Positions 1-9,060 of a stretch of DNA of 64,000 nucleotides are shown piece after piece. The translations under genes were made by a program, and so were the position numbers. Position 1 is the stretch's first letter. Every line of letters starts with the position of its first letter. The notes beneath the pieces are model-generated. The model did no database searches and was not told the origin of the DNA. It was given only the letters and a program-made list of their open reading frames with translations. The stretch is from Deltaproteobacteria bacterium (GTDB lineage: Bacteria > Myxococcota_A > Polyangia > Polyangiales > Polyangiaceae), in assembly GCA_016218915.1 (NCBI GenBank), contig JACRCQ010000005.1, positions 186,001 through 250,000 of the forward strand, written 5' to 3'.

Positions 1-184
1 CAGGCTCGTGCCCGCTCCGGGGCGCGACCTGCCATCCAGCGAAGTCCAGGGCACCGCTCATGAGCGCGGACGCGCCTGCACCGCCGGAGATGAGGTGGAC
101 CTTCGCACCGTTGCGTCGTGCCGCCCAGGCCGCAGAAGTTCCTGCCACGCCGGCGCCGACGACCACCACGGTCCGGTCGCTCAT
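1..184 (-). CDS. glpB: Glycerol-3-phosphate dehydrogenase subunit B, N-terminal part (runs off left edge)
   Basis: Only the first 61 codons lie in the window. The protein opens with a strand-turn-helix dinucleotide fold, VVVVGAGVAGTSAAWAARRNG, then HLISGGAGASALMSGALDF, which matches the FAD-binding start of the anaerobic glycerol-3-phosphate dehydrogenase B subunit. In the known complex GlpB accepts electrons from GlpA and passes them toward the quinone pool through GlpC. The ATG lies inside the glpA stop region (ATGA, 4-nt overlap), so the two are probably translationally coupled. The family call rests on a short stretch plus the glpA context. A generic flavoprotein is the alternative. Confidence 0.75.
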   Translation of the reverse strand, partial: MSDRTVVVVGAGVAGTSAAWAARRNGAKVHLISGGAGASALMSGALDFAGWQVAPRSGHEP

Positions 185-1854
185 GCTCGACCCCCGGGCA
201 ACCCCGCCTGCGCGCGAAATGCCGCGATCGCCAGCGCCTCCTGCCTCGCCTGCAGCGGGCCGAGGGCCACGGCCCTGGAGCGAGCGGTCCGCAGCGCAAA
301 CGCCCTGGCCTGGTCCACGCCATGACGCGGATCGAGCCCAAGCTCCTCGGCCACGATCGCGCCGCAGCGCAGCGCGCAGCGCATGCCTCCGCAGGGACCC
401 GCGCCCAGCCGCGTGCGACGCGCCACGTCGTCGACCGATCGCGCGAACTCGCTTCGCACCACGTACCGGATCTCTGCGTCGCTGACCGCCTCGCACAAGC
501 ACACCATCGCGCGTCGCACAGGGTGCTGCAGCATCAGCTCGCCCACGCGCTCTGCACGGCTTCCATGGCGATAGATGAGCCTGCGGGCAGCGACAGGATC
601 GATGTCGTGCGCTGCAGCGAATGCGCTCGGATCAAGGGTTCGATCGCCGCCCGGAAGCGGATGGGTGTGCGTGCTGCACCCAGCGTCGATGCCGAGACGA
701 CGCGCCACGACGTCGCTCATCTCCTCGGCGAAGAGTCGATAGCTTGCCAGCTTGCCCCCGATCATCGAATACAGCCCGTCCGCCCCGTGCGCAGCGTGGT
801 CCACGATCTCGTGCTCGCGGGAGAGCGCATCCGGGATCGGGCCGTACTTGTAGAGCGTGGGACGCACGCCCGCGAAGGTGCCGATGATTCTGGCGGATCG
901 AATCGAGGGCATCACGTGCGCCATGGCCTGCACCAGGTAGCGCACTTCGTCGCTCGTCGCGTGCACGTCGTCGAGGTCGCCGTAGTAGTCGGTGTCCGTG
1001 GTACCGAGCACGCTGACGTTTTCCCACGGCTCCGTGAAGACCTGCCGGTCGTCGATCGTCTGCACCGCTACCGCATGGTTCGACAGACGTCGATCGAAGA
1101 CCACGTGGATGCCCTTGCCTGGTCGCATCGCTGCCGTCATCGGCGAGAGGCCGGCCAGCGACGCAGTGATGGAACCCCAGGCGCCGGTTGCATTGACGAT
1201 CAGCTTGGCCTTGGTGGAGCCGGACGCACCCGTGCATCGGTCCGTCCAGCGGACTGCGCACGCGCGTCCAGTCTTCGGCTCTCGCACGACCTGGTCCACC
1301 GTGGTGTGAACGTGAATCGAGGCGCCGTGCTCGCTGGCATCGATCGCGTTGGCCGCGCACAGGCGCGAGCCGTCGATCCCCCATTCGTCGAACGACACCG
1401 CCCCGATCATGTCGGACGTCAGCCCGGGCTCCAGCTGCCTTGTCTCGTCGGGCGTCAGCCTCGAGTGCGGCTTTCCCCGCTTGAGCACCTGGAACTTGTC
1501 GTAGGCCCCGAAGAACGCGTCCACGAGCGTGAAGAAGACGCCTGAGCCCACGCCCCGATCGATCGGCATGATGAACGGGATGCGGAACAGAAGGTGCGGA
1601 GCGATGCGCTGTATGAACCCCGAGTCGAGGCACGACATGCGCGTGACCGAAGGGTTCGAGCTCAGGTAACGAGGCCCGCCGTGGATCATCCCGCTGGAGT
1701 TGCCGCTGGCGCCGTGGCCGAGGTCATTGCGCTCCAGGAGCACCACGCGCAGGCCGCGCAGCGAGCAGTCCCGCGCCACGCCCGTGCCGTTGACACCACC
1801 TCCGACGACGATCACATCGGTATCGGACGGGGGCAGGGGAGGGGATACGACCAC
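181..1854 (-). CDS. glpA: FAD-dependent glycerol-3-phosphate dehydrogenase, subunit A type
   Basis: This 557-residue protein oxidises sn-glycerol-3-phosphate to dihydroxyacetone phosphate. The N-terminus carries a Rossmann FAD motif (VIVVGGGVNGTGVARDCSLRG), then GASGNSSGMIHGGPRYL, typical of GlpA/GlpD. Unlike aerobic GlpD it ends in a BFD-like [2Fe-2S] domain: Cys452-x-Cys454 (VCLCEAV) and Cys488-x4-Cys493 (GPCGGMRC). That domain and the overlapping glpB identify the anaerobic-type A subunit. The GTG start is the best available, with no clear Shine-Dalgarno site. The 108 residues from Met450 to the end extend beyond the last cysteine into an Ala/Arg-rich tail. It lies 75 nt after a glycosyltransferase gene and may be transcribed with it. 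Confidence 0.92.
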   Translation of the reverse strand: MVVSPPLPPSDTDVIVVGGGVNGTGVARDCSLRGLRVVLLERNDLGHGASGNSSGMIHGGPRYLSSNPSVTRMSCLDSGFIQRIAPHLLFRIPFIMPIDRGVGSGVFFTLVDAFFGAYDKFQVLKRGKPHSRLTPDETRQLEPGLTSDMIGAVSFDEWGIDGSRLCAANAIDASEHGASIHVHTTVDQVVREPKTGRACAVRWTDRCTGASGSTKAKLIVNATGAWGSITASLAGLSPMTAAMRPGKGIHVVFDRRLSNHAVAVQTIDDRQVFTEPWENVSVLGTTDTDYYGDLDDVHATSDEVRYLVQAMAHVMPSIRSARIIGTFAGVRPTLYKYGPIPDALSREHEIVDHAAHGADGLYSMIGGKLASYRLFAEEMSDVVARRLGIDAGCSTHTHPLPGGDRTLDPSAFAAAHDIDPVAARRLIYRHGSRAERVGELMLQHPVRRAMVCLCEAVSDAEIRYVVRSEFARSVDDVARRTRLGAGPCGGMRCALRCGAIVAEELGLDPRHGVDQARAFALRTARSRAVALGPLQARQEALAIAAFRAQAGLPGGRA

Positions 1855-1929
1855 GGCAGCTTGATGCGGTTCTACAGCAAATGACGCGTCGCTGCACGGG
1901 CAACCGGACGAACTCGTGCTGCGTGCTCA

Positions 1930-3045
1930 TCACGGGGGCGACGGTTCAGCCTTGATCTTCTTCTTCTTCTTGCCGGGATTCCTTCGGGCGAATCGCTCAA
2001 TCTGCAGATCGAGGGCGCGGAACAGCTCGTCGTTGCCGTGCTGCTTGTGGTGCGCGAGCGCGCTCACGTAGCGAGACTCCTGCTGCAGGAACCACTCGAG
2101 CGTGTCCGCCTGGATGAACGGCGCACCCAGGCCATAGCCGAGCTTCTCGAGGTAGCGGGCGTTCATCTCCTGCTCGAACTGGTGGCGCACCGGCACGCTG
2201 AAGATCGGCTTGCCGAGGTAGATCGCCTCATGCAGGAGCGACAGCCCTCCGTTGGTGACCACTGCGCGTGACGACGCCAGATCCTTGACGAAGCCTTCCT
2301 CGCTGAAGTCCTTGATGATGCAGTTGTCCTCGACCGCTTCGCGACGCAGCCCGTAGACCACGAAGCTCCTCTTGCTCAGCTTCTTGAGGGTGGGGAGCAG
2401 CTGCTGATCCGAAGCCGAGGTCTGGTAGACCAGCACGTGGTCCCCGCGAGTCGGCTTGACCTCGAGGATCGGCTTGCGGAGGATCGGCGGCACAAGCGTG
2501 GTGTTGTGAGCGAACTTGTCGCGCACCTTGGGGAAGAAGAACGAGGTGATGATGTACTGATCGCAGCCGGGAAGCTTGGCCTTCACGAAAGCCTTGGTCC
2601 CCTCGAAGTCGAGCGCCACGCCTTCCTTGATGTCCTTGTCGTGCTTGCACCGGTGGATGATCTGCTGGTTGTCGATCGAAACGATCGGCAAGCCGTGTCG
2701 CTTGGCGAACAGGTGGGCGAACGAGTCGAAGTCGCTGACCACCATCTCCGGCTGGAATCCGCGAACCTCCTCGAAGTACGCGTGCGCGTTGTCCAGGATG
2801 ATCTTCGGGGAGAGCAACACGTTGCGCAGCACCGACAAGTCGCGATCGAACGCGCCGTCACGGTACTGCATCGTCAGCCCCTGGATCTCCACCACGTCGT
2901 CGAACGACTTCTTGAGGAAGTGGAACGCGCGGCCCGATGCCACGATCTTCACGCGGTGACCGGTTTCCACCAGATGCTCGATGACGACCTTCGAGCGCGT
3001 GGCATGCCCCATGCCCTCGCCCACGACTCCGTACAGAATCTTCAT
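1930..3045 (-). CDS. Glycosyltransferase of the MJ1255/TIGR00661 type
   Basis: The 371-residue protein begins MKILYGVVGEGMGHATRS, the Gly-rich nucleotide-sugar loop seen at the N-terminus of GT-B fold enzymes related to MurG and the MJ1255 family. The C-terminal half has the second Rossmann domain, with SSRAVVTNGGLSLLHEAIYLGKP (about residues 260-285), the usual donor-binding GG-x-S-x-x-E region. No signal peptide or membrane segment is visible, so it should act at the cytoplasmic face on a lipid or envelope sugar. The tail is very Lys-rich (GKKKKKIKAEPSPP). It sits 37 nt downstream of the MXAN_5187-like gene on the same strand. The acceptor cannot be told from sequence. Confidence 0.82.
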   Translation of the reverse strand: MKILYGVVGEGMGHATRSKVVIEHLVETGHRVKIVASGRAFHFLKKSFDDVVEIQGLTMQYRDGAFDRDLSVLRNVLLSPKIILDNAHAYFEEVRGFQPEMVVSDFDSFAHLFAKRHGLPIVSIDNQQIIHRCKHDKDIKEGVALDFEGTKAFVKAKLPGCDQYIITSFFFPKVRDKFAHNTTLVPPILRKPILEVKPTRGDHVLVYQTSASDQQLLPTLKKLSKRSFVVYGLRREAVEDNCIIKDFSEEGFVKDLASSRAVVTNGGLSLLHEAIYLGKPIFSVPVRHQFEQEMNARYLEKLGYGLGAPFIQADTLEWFLQQESRYVSALAHHKQHGNDELFRALDLQIERFARRNPGKKKKKIKAEPSPP

Positions 3046-3082
3046 GACTGCCTGGGATTATCGGACAGCGACGCTCGCGCCG

Positions 3083-4855
3083 CTAGCCCCGAACGGGGCT
3101 TGCCTTGAGCGCAGCGCGACCGTCCTTGACGTACACGCTGAACTTGACGCGTTTGCACTGCGTCTTGGACACGAGCTGGTCGCGGTTCTTCTTGAGCGTC
3201 TGCTGGAACTTCTCGAACGTCAGCCCGGCTGTGGGCTCGCCGCATTGCTTCTTGGTCTTGACGAAGTCCTCGTAGACCGTGTGCCACTCGGCAAGCTCGT
3301 CCGACTCTCGCACCGCCGGCTGTGGCCCAGACGCCTGCGACATCACCTCGTGGGGCACCTGCTGCACCACCGTTGCGTCCTCGTCCCCGTCGTCCGCCGG
3401 GGGGGGAGGCGCCGCTGCCGGCTCCTGACGCGGAGCAGGCATCTGGGGCTTGGGCGCTGGCATCTGGGGCTTCGGAGCCGGGGGCTGGACCACAGCCGCT
3501 GGCCTGGACGGCTGCTGTGGGATCGCCACGGCACGGGGAGCCGGCGGTTGGATTCCGGGCTTGGACGGCCGGTCCCCTGGGGAAGACGGGGCGGCGGGAA
3601 CACCGGCCAGGGCAGGAGCGCCGCCTGCGCCTTCGATCGGGAAGCTGAACGCGCTCATGGAAGGCTGCGCAGGGATCGGTCCGAGCACCGATTCGAGGTC
3701 AGCCGCCTTTCTGGGCGCCCCTCCCTTGGCCGCGACCTTGTCCGTGCCGTCATTCAGGTCACTCGCGATCTTGCGGTATACGCCGCGGAACTTGCTGACC
3801 TGCAGCATGTCGACTTCGCCCTTGGCCATGCGCTGCGCTTCCACGCGCAACGTGTGCAGCGGGCGGCTGTGCTCGTAGATCGACATGACGATGCCAAGGG
3901 CGGCACACAGGAAGAAGATGCCGCCGATGATGAGCCAGGGAACCGACTTCTTGTCCTTCTCGTCGGACAGCTGGATGAACGCCATGGGTGAAGCTGCCAC
4001 CGCCGCGGCCCGTCCCACCACGTATCCTGCCCCGAGATCCCAGGCTTCGCCCGCGATCTTCGAGTAGATCACGCCGACGTCTCCCATCAGGATCTTGGGC
4101 TTGCTCTTGCCCTTCTCCTGGTACTCCTTGTCCTGGGCCAGGTTGCCGATGTCGCTGACTACCGTGTCGAGCTGGCTCGGATCGAACCCTTCCGGGGCGG
4201 CCTTGGACTTGACCGTGCCTTCGGCGTAGAAGCCGACCGCTGCACCCGTGCGCTTGGAAAGCTGACGCACGTACTCCGTGTCGACCACGCGCACGCCGAC
4301 AACTGCGCCGGCTGGCATTTGCGCGGTGTCGACCTCGACCGGACGCGCCACCACCATGTAGATGCGGCCGTCGAGCACCCACGTGTCGTCGCGCACCCAG
4401 CCGTGCAAGGCATCTGCCACGACCGGATAGCCACCGAGCTCGAAGTTCGCGATCCCCGACGCCTGGTCGAACCCGACCTGCCCGACCACGCGACCGTACT
4501 GGTCAACCGCGAAGAGCGAGTCGAACCTGTTGTCCGCCGGCATCCCGTCCGCGAGCTTCTTGAGCGCGGTGCGCGTCTCCTGGGGCGCGTCCTTCGGCAA
4601 CGCGTCCATCGAGTTGCTCGCCTTGGACAGCTGCTTGCGAATGGTGTCGTCCAGGCACACGCCGAGCAGCAGACTCGACCTGCGCCTCGCATCGTCGTTC
4701 AGGTACCAGTTGACGACCTGCGTGTCCGCCGCGAGAGCCTGGTTCATCGCATGCCGGCTCGCTGCGTTGTAGACCGCGGTCGACAGGAAGACGGCGGCAA
4801 TCGCAGCGGCGAGCGCCAGCGAGAGAATCACATACCAGAAGCGTGAGAGCAGCAT
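3083..4855 (-). CDS. MXAN_5187-like membrane protein with Cache-like extracytoplasmic domain
   Basis: A 590-residue protein with an N-terminal membrane helix (about 8-28), an extracytoplasmic region of about 270 residues that looks like a Cache/CHASE-type sensor fold (FDSLFAVDQYGRVVGQVG, then DDTWVLDGRIYMVVARPVE), and a second membrane helix (305-327). A short HAMP-like stretch follows (RPLHTLRVEAQRMAKGEV), then a long Pro/Ala-rich linker and a C-terminal domain of about 85 residues ending YVKDGRAALKASPV. That C-terminal domain resembles the one described for Myxococcus MXAN_5187. No kinase, cyclase or methyl-accepting domain is present, so any signal must pass to a partner. The downstream neighbour is a glycosyltransferase. 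Confidence 0.75.
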   Translation of the reverse strand: MLLSRFWYVILSLALAAAIAAVFLSTAVYNAASRHAMNQALAADTQVVNWYLNDDARRRSSLLLGVCLDDTIRKQLSKASNSMDALPKDAPQETRTALKKLADGMPADNRFDSLFAVDQYGRVVGQVGFDQASGIANFELGGYPVVADALHGWVRDDTWVLDGRIYMVVARPVEVDTAQMPAGAVVGVRVVDTEYVRQLSKRTGAAVGFYAEGTVKSKAAPEGFDPSQLDTVVSDIGNLAQDKEYQEKGKSKPKILMGDVGVIYSKIAGEAWDLGAGYVVGRAAAVAASPMAFIQLSDEKDKKSVPWLIIGGIFFLCAALGIVMSIYEHSRPLHTLRVEAQRMAKGEVDMLQVSKFRGVYRKIASDLNDGTDKVAAKGGAPRKAADLESVLGPIPAQPSMSAFSFPIEGAGGAPALAGVPAAPSSPGDRPSKPGIQPPAPRAVAIPQQPSRPAAVVQPPAPKPQMPAPKPQMPAPRQEPAAAPPPPADDGDEDATVVQQVPHEVMSQASGPQPAVRESDELAEWHTVYEDFVKTKKQCGEPTAGLTFEKFQQTLKKNRDQLVSKTQCKRVKFSVYVKDGRAALKASPVRG

Positions 4856-4864
4856 CCTCAGTCC

Positions 4865-5641
4865 CTACTTGCTCGGCGTCCCGCCGTCCGTGTCCGCCAC
4901 TGGAATCGGCTGCTTGGTGATGTCGAGGTCGCCTTTGCCAACTTGCACCGTGCGCGGCGTTCCCATCGGCTTGCCCGCGAAGAACGGCTGCAGCTGATAG
5001 TCGCCCGCTGCGAGCCCGTTGAGCACAAACGCCCCGTCACGCCCAGGGTAGCCAATCGCAGCTACCTTCGGCTTGACCACGACCCACGATCGCAGGCTCG
5101 GCGCCAGCTCATCGCGAAGCTCGTACGTTCCAGGTCCAGGCGCGGTCCAGTCGCGCTCCGCCGCGATCGCCATCACCGACGGCTGCAGCGAGGCTTCTCC
5201 GACCGCGTAGAGGTTGTGCTTGAACGGGTCGTTGTTGCGGAACCGCAGGCGCGTCCCTGGCGTCACCACGATCGTCACCGGCGTGGTGCGGCCTCCGCCG
5301 ATCGTGATCAGAATCGGCACCGCCGGGGGCTTGACGTCCTCGTTCGAGATCGCCGCGATGCAAAGCTCCTTGGGAGACAACCCGAAGAGCTGACGAAACT
5401 CCGCACGTACGGTGGGCGATGGCTCACGCCAGGTGAACCTGTGGTTGCCGGGCTTGGCGGATTCCGCCCAGACCGGGTTGATGAGACGGTCGTGGCCAGT
5501 GACCTGGCCCTTGATGGTGGCTGCCAGGGCGATGCCTGGGACCAGCACGAGGGCTGCCCAGGCAGGCACGTGACGGAACGCGCGCGCCACCCTGGCTGTC
5601 AACGACCGCGCGGATCGCTTGTAGATGTTTTCGGCAGACAT
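4865..5641 (-). CDS. Exported protein with cupredoxin-like and carboxypeptidase-regulatory-like domains
   Basis: The chosen ATG (MSAENIYKR) gives 258 residues with a hydrophobic signal segment (about 28-42, ending GIALAATIKG). The middle has a beta-rich domain with PGTRLRFRNNDPFKHNLYAVG, reminiscent of cupredoxin-like domains where the asparagine/histidine turn lines the metal site. A full set of copper ligands is not evident. The last 60 residues (YPGRDGAFVLNGLAAGDYQL) look like a carboxypeptidase regulatory beta sandwich. An open frame continues upstream to 5968 but crosses the RNA gene and terminator, so it was not used. The gene ends 9 nt before the MXAN_5187-like gene. Function unknown, probably periplasmic. 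Confidence 0.7.
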   Translation of the reverse strand: MSAENIYKRSARSLTARVARAFRHVPAWAALVLVPGIALAATIKGQVTGHDRLINPVWAESAKPGNHRFTWREPSPTVRAEFRQLFGLSPKELCIAAISNEDVKPPAVPILITIGGGRTTPVTIVVTPGTRLRFRNNDPFKHNLYAVGEASLQPSVMAIAAERDWTAPGPGTYELRDELAPSLRSWVVVKPKVAAIGYPGRDGAFVLNGLAAGDYQLQPFFAGKPMGTPRTVQVGKGDLDITKQPIPVADTDGGTPSK

Positions 5642-5724
5642 GGGGTCAAGGGCGACGGTAACGAGCGTAGCCGCCGAAGGCAACGGGTTAGTGCCCCCGC
5701 GCGAAGAGCCCTTGATACCCGGGC

Positions 5725-5766
5725 AAATAAAAGAGGGCGGGCCGACGCTCACGCGCAGGTCCGCCC
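5725..5766 (-). terminator. Intrinsic terminator after the structured RNA
   Basis: On the minus strand the arms GGGCGGACC and GGCCCGCCC (5758-5766 and 5735-5743) form a 9-bp stem with one A-C mismatch and a 14-nt loop, followed at once by TCTTTTATTT. This is a textbook rho-independent terminator in a region otherwise lacking T tracts. It lies 84 nt before the next coding start on the same strand. Confidence 0.8.
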
Positions 5767-5770
5767 CAAA

Positions 5771-5960
5771 CCTCAACCGCCGAGCCGCTGGCGGAAACGC
5801 TGAACCCCTAGCCAAGCAGCTAGGTGGGGCACCAGTTTCATCGCTTCTGGCCTCCCGGTGAAGATGTTCCGGGCCTGGCTCACCACGATGAGGCAGACAC
5901 CCCTGGTAAAGCCTGTTCGGGATCCAATATGTCCCGCCTGGCGCGCTCCGCAGTTGAAGC
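5771..5960 (-). ncRNA. Candidate 6S-like structured small RNA (about 190 nt)
   Basis: The two ends pair: CTTCAACTGC (5959-5950) with GCGGTTGAGG (5780-5771) gives 10 bp including G-U pairs. Inside this, GAGC/GCTC and GGCGGGA/TTTCCGCC extend a closing stem. A small hairpin CTAGC-TGCTTG-GCTAG lies on the 3' side of the central region. A terminal arm is built from ACCAG/CTGGT, TCATCG/CGATGA and CCCGG/CCGGG. A long closing stem, a central bubble with a 3' hairpin, a terminal arm and a length near 190 nt are the known architecture of 6S RNA, the regulator that binds sigma70 polymerase. A promoter precedes and an intrinsic terminator follows. A short reading frame (5773-5994) spans the region, but its only upstream start would be the TTG of the -35 box. 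A cis-acting leader of the downstream gene is an alternative. Confidence 0.5.
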
Positions 5961-5966
5961 CCTCCC

Positions 5967-5994
5967 AAAGTAGCACCGGCGTCCGCCGCGTCAA
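5967..5994 (-). promoter_or_regulatory. Sigma70-type promoter for the structured RNA
   Basis: On the minus strand TTGACG (5994-5989), a 16-nt spacer and TACTTT (5972-5967) match a -35/-10 pair. Transcription would start near 5960, just at the 5' arm of the RNA's closing stem. Agreement of promoter, stem and terminator is what makes the unit convincing. Confidence 0.5.
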
Positions 5995-6105
5995 TCCACG
6001 CAGTCGATCATCAATGCCCCGGAGCCGCGACCGTCAGCGAGGGCTCGCCACGCGCTCTGCCCACCCGCTCGCTCACGCTCGCGCCTCCACAACGCTCGCG
6101 GTTCC

Positions 6106-8961
6106 CTACGGCTTGCGCATCACAGTCCGGTACTTCGCCCCTGCTACCACCTCGTCGAGCGTGAACCAGATCTCGTGCGAGCCGTTGTTCCGCCAATACT
6201 CGACTTCCTCGGTTGTCGCGTCCATCGATGCCTCACCCGCAATCGAAGCAAACGCCCGAGGTCCTCCAGCCTCCAGCCGCACGACCATGCGCATCGCCGG
6301 CCCGTTGCGGTACGTGAACGAAAGGTCCTGCAGGCTCGCAGGCGCCCAGTTGTACGACGACGCATCGATCCCGAACAGGTCCCCGTGCCTCGGGTACCCA
6401 CGCGGAAACGTCTTGTCTCCTGCAGGCGGAATGGAGCCGATCTCCAGCCCATCCACGATCGGCTCCAGACGCACCGTGTGCAGAATCCCCCAACGCCAGT
6501 CATCCCGGTTGTCACCCATCTTCGCGGTGAGCCAGTCGATCGCGTCGAGCATCGCCGTGATCATCCGCTCGTCGCGCCCCTCGAGCTCCTCTGTGCCAAG
6601 ATCGTCCCACAAGATGCTGTCACGCGCCTCTGCGTCGTAGCTCGGCAGAGTCGTCGGATCGCTCTCGAGCAGGTGCACAAGCGCACGAAACCCGAGATCG
6701 CCCGGCAGCCCGCGATCCAACCCGAGCTTCAAGGTCTCGTCGCCCAACGCGAGCTGCGTCAACCGCACCAACCACGTGTTGAACAGCAGCGTGCCCCTGG
6801 ATGCGCGCGCCCCCTCTCCCGGCTCCGCAGGTACCCCGTACGAGTTCGTCCCCGTTGCCGTGCTGAACTCCAACACCTTCCAGTCGTCCAGCACCGCTGC
6901 GACCGATTCCATCCCCGCAGCCGCAAACCGGGAGGAGCTCGCCACCTTCGTGAGACCAGGGTACGTCCCAGGGGTCTGTGCTTCCGCCAACGCGCGGTCG
7001 ATCGCTGCACGCAAGTGGCGCGTGATCCGCGCTCCCAAGGCCGAGCGGGCGTCGCTCTGGATCGCGAGCATGTCCTCTGCATCCAGCGCGGCAATCCCCT
7101 CGATTCGCTCCGCGATCCGCGCTTGCCGGAACCCGATGTCGTACGTGCACGACAGGTACAATGGCGTGCCGTCCGGCAGGACGTCGTTCGAAGGATCTCC
7201 GTCCAGCGTGAGCCCGACCGGGTCGGCATTCGCTGCCGCCACCCATCCGCGGTGCGGCTTCGTCATGGAAGGCAGCGAACTCGCCGAAAGCTTGCCGGTC
7301 CACTCCACTCCGCCCTGTCCGGGCAGCACCAGGCACGGAAGCTGCCCTGTCATCTGCTTCGCGTTCCAAAGGAACGACCGCCGATCGCGCGCCGGCATCG
7401 CCTGGGATACCGATGCGATCTCGCCGTCCGAGTCGGCAAGCACGAACGCCTGCGTGCCCACGCTCCACTTGTCGATCGCAGCGCGCGCAGCCGCAACGCT
7501 CGGCGCCTGCATCAATGCGATCAGCCCCTCGATGTCCCCTTGCGCCCCCTGGCCAGTCCATCGCACCGTGATTCCCCCGAGCGAAGGATCAGGTTTCACG
7601 ACCGTGTGGCCTGCGATCACCGGAAGCACCGGGCCGTGATGCGGCACGAGCCGGACGTCGTAGTCGAGCGGGGCAGCTCCCTCGATCGCGATCGACTCCT
7701 GGACGTGTTGCAGCGGAACGTCGTTTCCGTTGAATCGGACCGTCTCCCCGTCCTCCGAGAAGGACTCGGCGTACGCGTCCGCTTCGTCGTTCCACGACGC
7801 CGCGGGAGCCCACGCAACCCGGGCATTGAATCCAACCAGCACTCCCGGAACGCCGGGCAACGCAGCGCCAGCGACCTTCATCGGCTCCGCATTCGAGCCG
7901 GCGGTCGGTGCGACGTCGATGTGCACGAGCCAGAGCGCAGCAGGCGAGGTGAGCGACAGATGTGGGTCGGCCGCGAGCATGGCGTGGCCGGTCAGGCTTC
8001 TCGACGCGCTGACGGCCCAGGCATTCGAGCCGGCACCGACCGTGCCTCCGACCGGCTCGCGGATCGCACGCAGCGCGTCCAAGGTCTTGCCGAGCGGTGC
8101 AAGCGCCGCTGTAGAGGCTCCGGCGGATCCGTGCCAGTCCTGCGCAGAGCCGGAGCTGCCCGCTGGCGGGAACGCATCAAAGATCGTGGCGCTGGTTGCG
8201 GGCGCGAATCGAATCAGGTCCGGCAGGATTCCCGCTCGACGTGCCAGGGTCGCATCGGGCGAAACCTTGTTGAACGTGTTGTGCGCCGCGTTGAGCAGCA
8301 CGGACAGCTTGCCCTCTTCGTCGATGTGATAGGAGGCCGCGAACGCCCGAAGCCGAAGCACAGCCAGGCAGTCCGCTCCATCCCAGGGAGTGAACCAGTC
8401 GGTCAGCGCGTTCCGCCAAGCCGCGGGCAGCGGCTCCGTGCCAGCTTGCAGTGCAGCATTGAACTGGGAGACGCCGTCGGCAAATGCGTCGAGCACAAGC
8501 CGCGCTTCGCTCGCAGGCGCCATTGCGGCGTACTGCTCTCGCGCCTGCCGATGCAGCCCTACCGTCCGCATCACGATGTCGTTATCGATGTAGCTCTTGT
8601 CCGCGTGCGCTAGCACCTCGGCCATGCGTCCTTCGGCCATTCGGCGCAGCAGCTCCATCTGCAGGCCGCGGTCGCGAGCCATGACGAATCCCTCGGCTCG
8701 CATCGCGTCTTGCGCAGAGGTCGCGTAGATGTGCGCCATCCCGAATCCGTCGCGAACCACGTCGACCGGACCTGCCAGCCCCTGGATCGACAGGGTTTCA
8801 TCGACCTGGAGCCGGTCGCCGATCGGTCCCGGCTTGGATGGGGGCGCGGCAGTCGAGGCGTCGACGTACACCATGTACGCCTCGGATCTGTGGCATCCGG
8901 GACAAGCCGCCGCTGCGAGCAGAACCAAGCCGGCGGCGCACGCAAACCGAGCGAGGCGCAT
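6106..8961 (-). CDS. Exported penicillin-acylase-family N-terminal-nucleophile hydrolase
   Basis: This 951-residue protein belongs to the penicillin/acyl-homoserine-lactone acylase family, whose members cleave amide bonds after self-processing into two chains. The N-terminus has a signal peptide ending near AAAAC20 or GC23, so it may be a lipoprotein. The alpha-chain region has VDVVRDGFGMAHIYATSAQDA, the usual substrate-pocket start. The catalytic serine is Ser312 in the motif GAGSNAWAVS, followed by HAMLAADPHLSLTSPA. The linker before Ser312 would be the excised spacer. The substrate could be a beta-lactam, an acyl-homoserine lactone or another acylated amide. Sequence alone does not decide. 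The gene is divergent from the PglZ-like gene, with about 100 nt between starts. Confidence 0.88.
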   Translation of the reverse strand: MRLARFACAAGLVLLAAAACPGCHRSEAYMVYVDASTAAPPSKPGPIGDRLQVDETLSIQGLAGPVDVVRDGFGMAHIYATSAQDAMRAEGFVMARDRGLQMELLRRMAEGRMAEVLAHADKSYIDNDIVMRTVGLHRQAREQYAAMAPASEARLVLDAFADGVSQFNAALQAGTEPLPAAWRNALTDWFTPWDGADCLAVLRLRAFAASYHIDEEGKLSVLLNAAHNTFNKVSPDATLARRAGILPDLIRFAPATSATIFDAFPPAGSSGSAQDWHGSAGASTAALAPLGKTLDALRAIREPVGGTVGAGSNAWAVSASRSLTGHAMLAADPHLSLTSPAALWLVHIDVAPTAGSNAEPMKVAGAALPGVPGVLVGFNARVAWAPAASWNDEADAYAESFSEDGETVRFNGNDVPLQHVQESIAIEGAAPLDYDVRLVPHHGPVLPVIAGHTVVKPDPSLGGITVRWTGQGAQGDIEGLIALMQAPSVAAARAAIDKWSVGTQAFVLADSDGEIASVSQAMPARDRRSFLWNAKQMTGQLPCLVLPGQGGVEWTGKLSASSLPSMTKPHRGWVAAANADPVGLTLDGDPSNDVLPDGTPLYLSCTYDIGFRQARIAERIEGIAALDAEDMLAIQSDARSALGARITRHLRAAIDRALAEAQTPGTYPGLTKVASSSRFAAAGMESVAAVLDDWKVLEFSTATGTNSYGVPAEPGEGARASRGTLLFNTWLVRLTQLALGDETLKLGLDRGLPGDLGFRALVHLLESDPTTLPSYDAEARDSILWDDLGTEELEGRDERMITAMLDAIDWLTAKMGDNRDDWRWGILHTVRLEPIVDGLEIGSIPPAGDKTFPRGYPRHGDLFGIDASSYNWAPASLQDLSFTYRNGPAMRMVVRLEAGGPRAFASIAGEASMDATTEEVEYWRNNGSHEIWFTLDEVVAGAKYRTVMRKP

Positions 8962-9060
8962 GCTGCGAAGCTATCCTTCCTTGCGACGGCCGTCTCCCAC
9001 GATCTGCCTGGACTGCAGAAAAGTGGCCCAGATTCGTGCGCCATGCCAGCGTGCCGGGCC

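Noticed and set aside
118..1545. Long plus-strand frame antisense to glpA
   Set aside because: Composition is a mirror of the glpA codon pattern, with no domain or start signal; shadow of the true gene.
4865..5968. 367-residue version of the cupredoxin-like protein
   Set aside because: The extension crosses the terminator and RNA gene, and the signal peptide begins just after the internal ATG at 5641.
5773..5994. Possible 73-residue protein on the minus strand
   Set aside because: Its only upstream start is a TTG that is also the -35 box, and the same stretch folds with paired ends and is followed by a terminator. An RNA gene explains it better.
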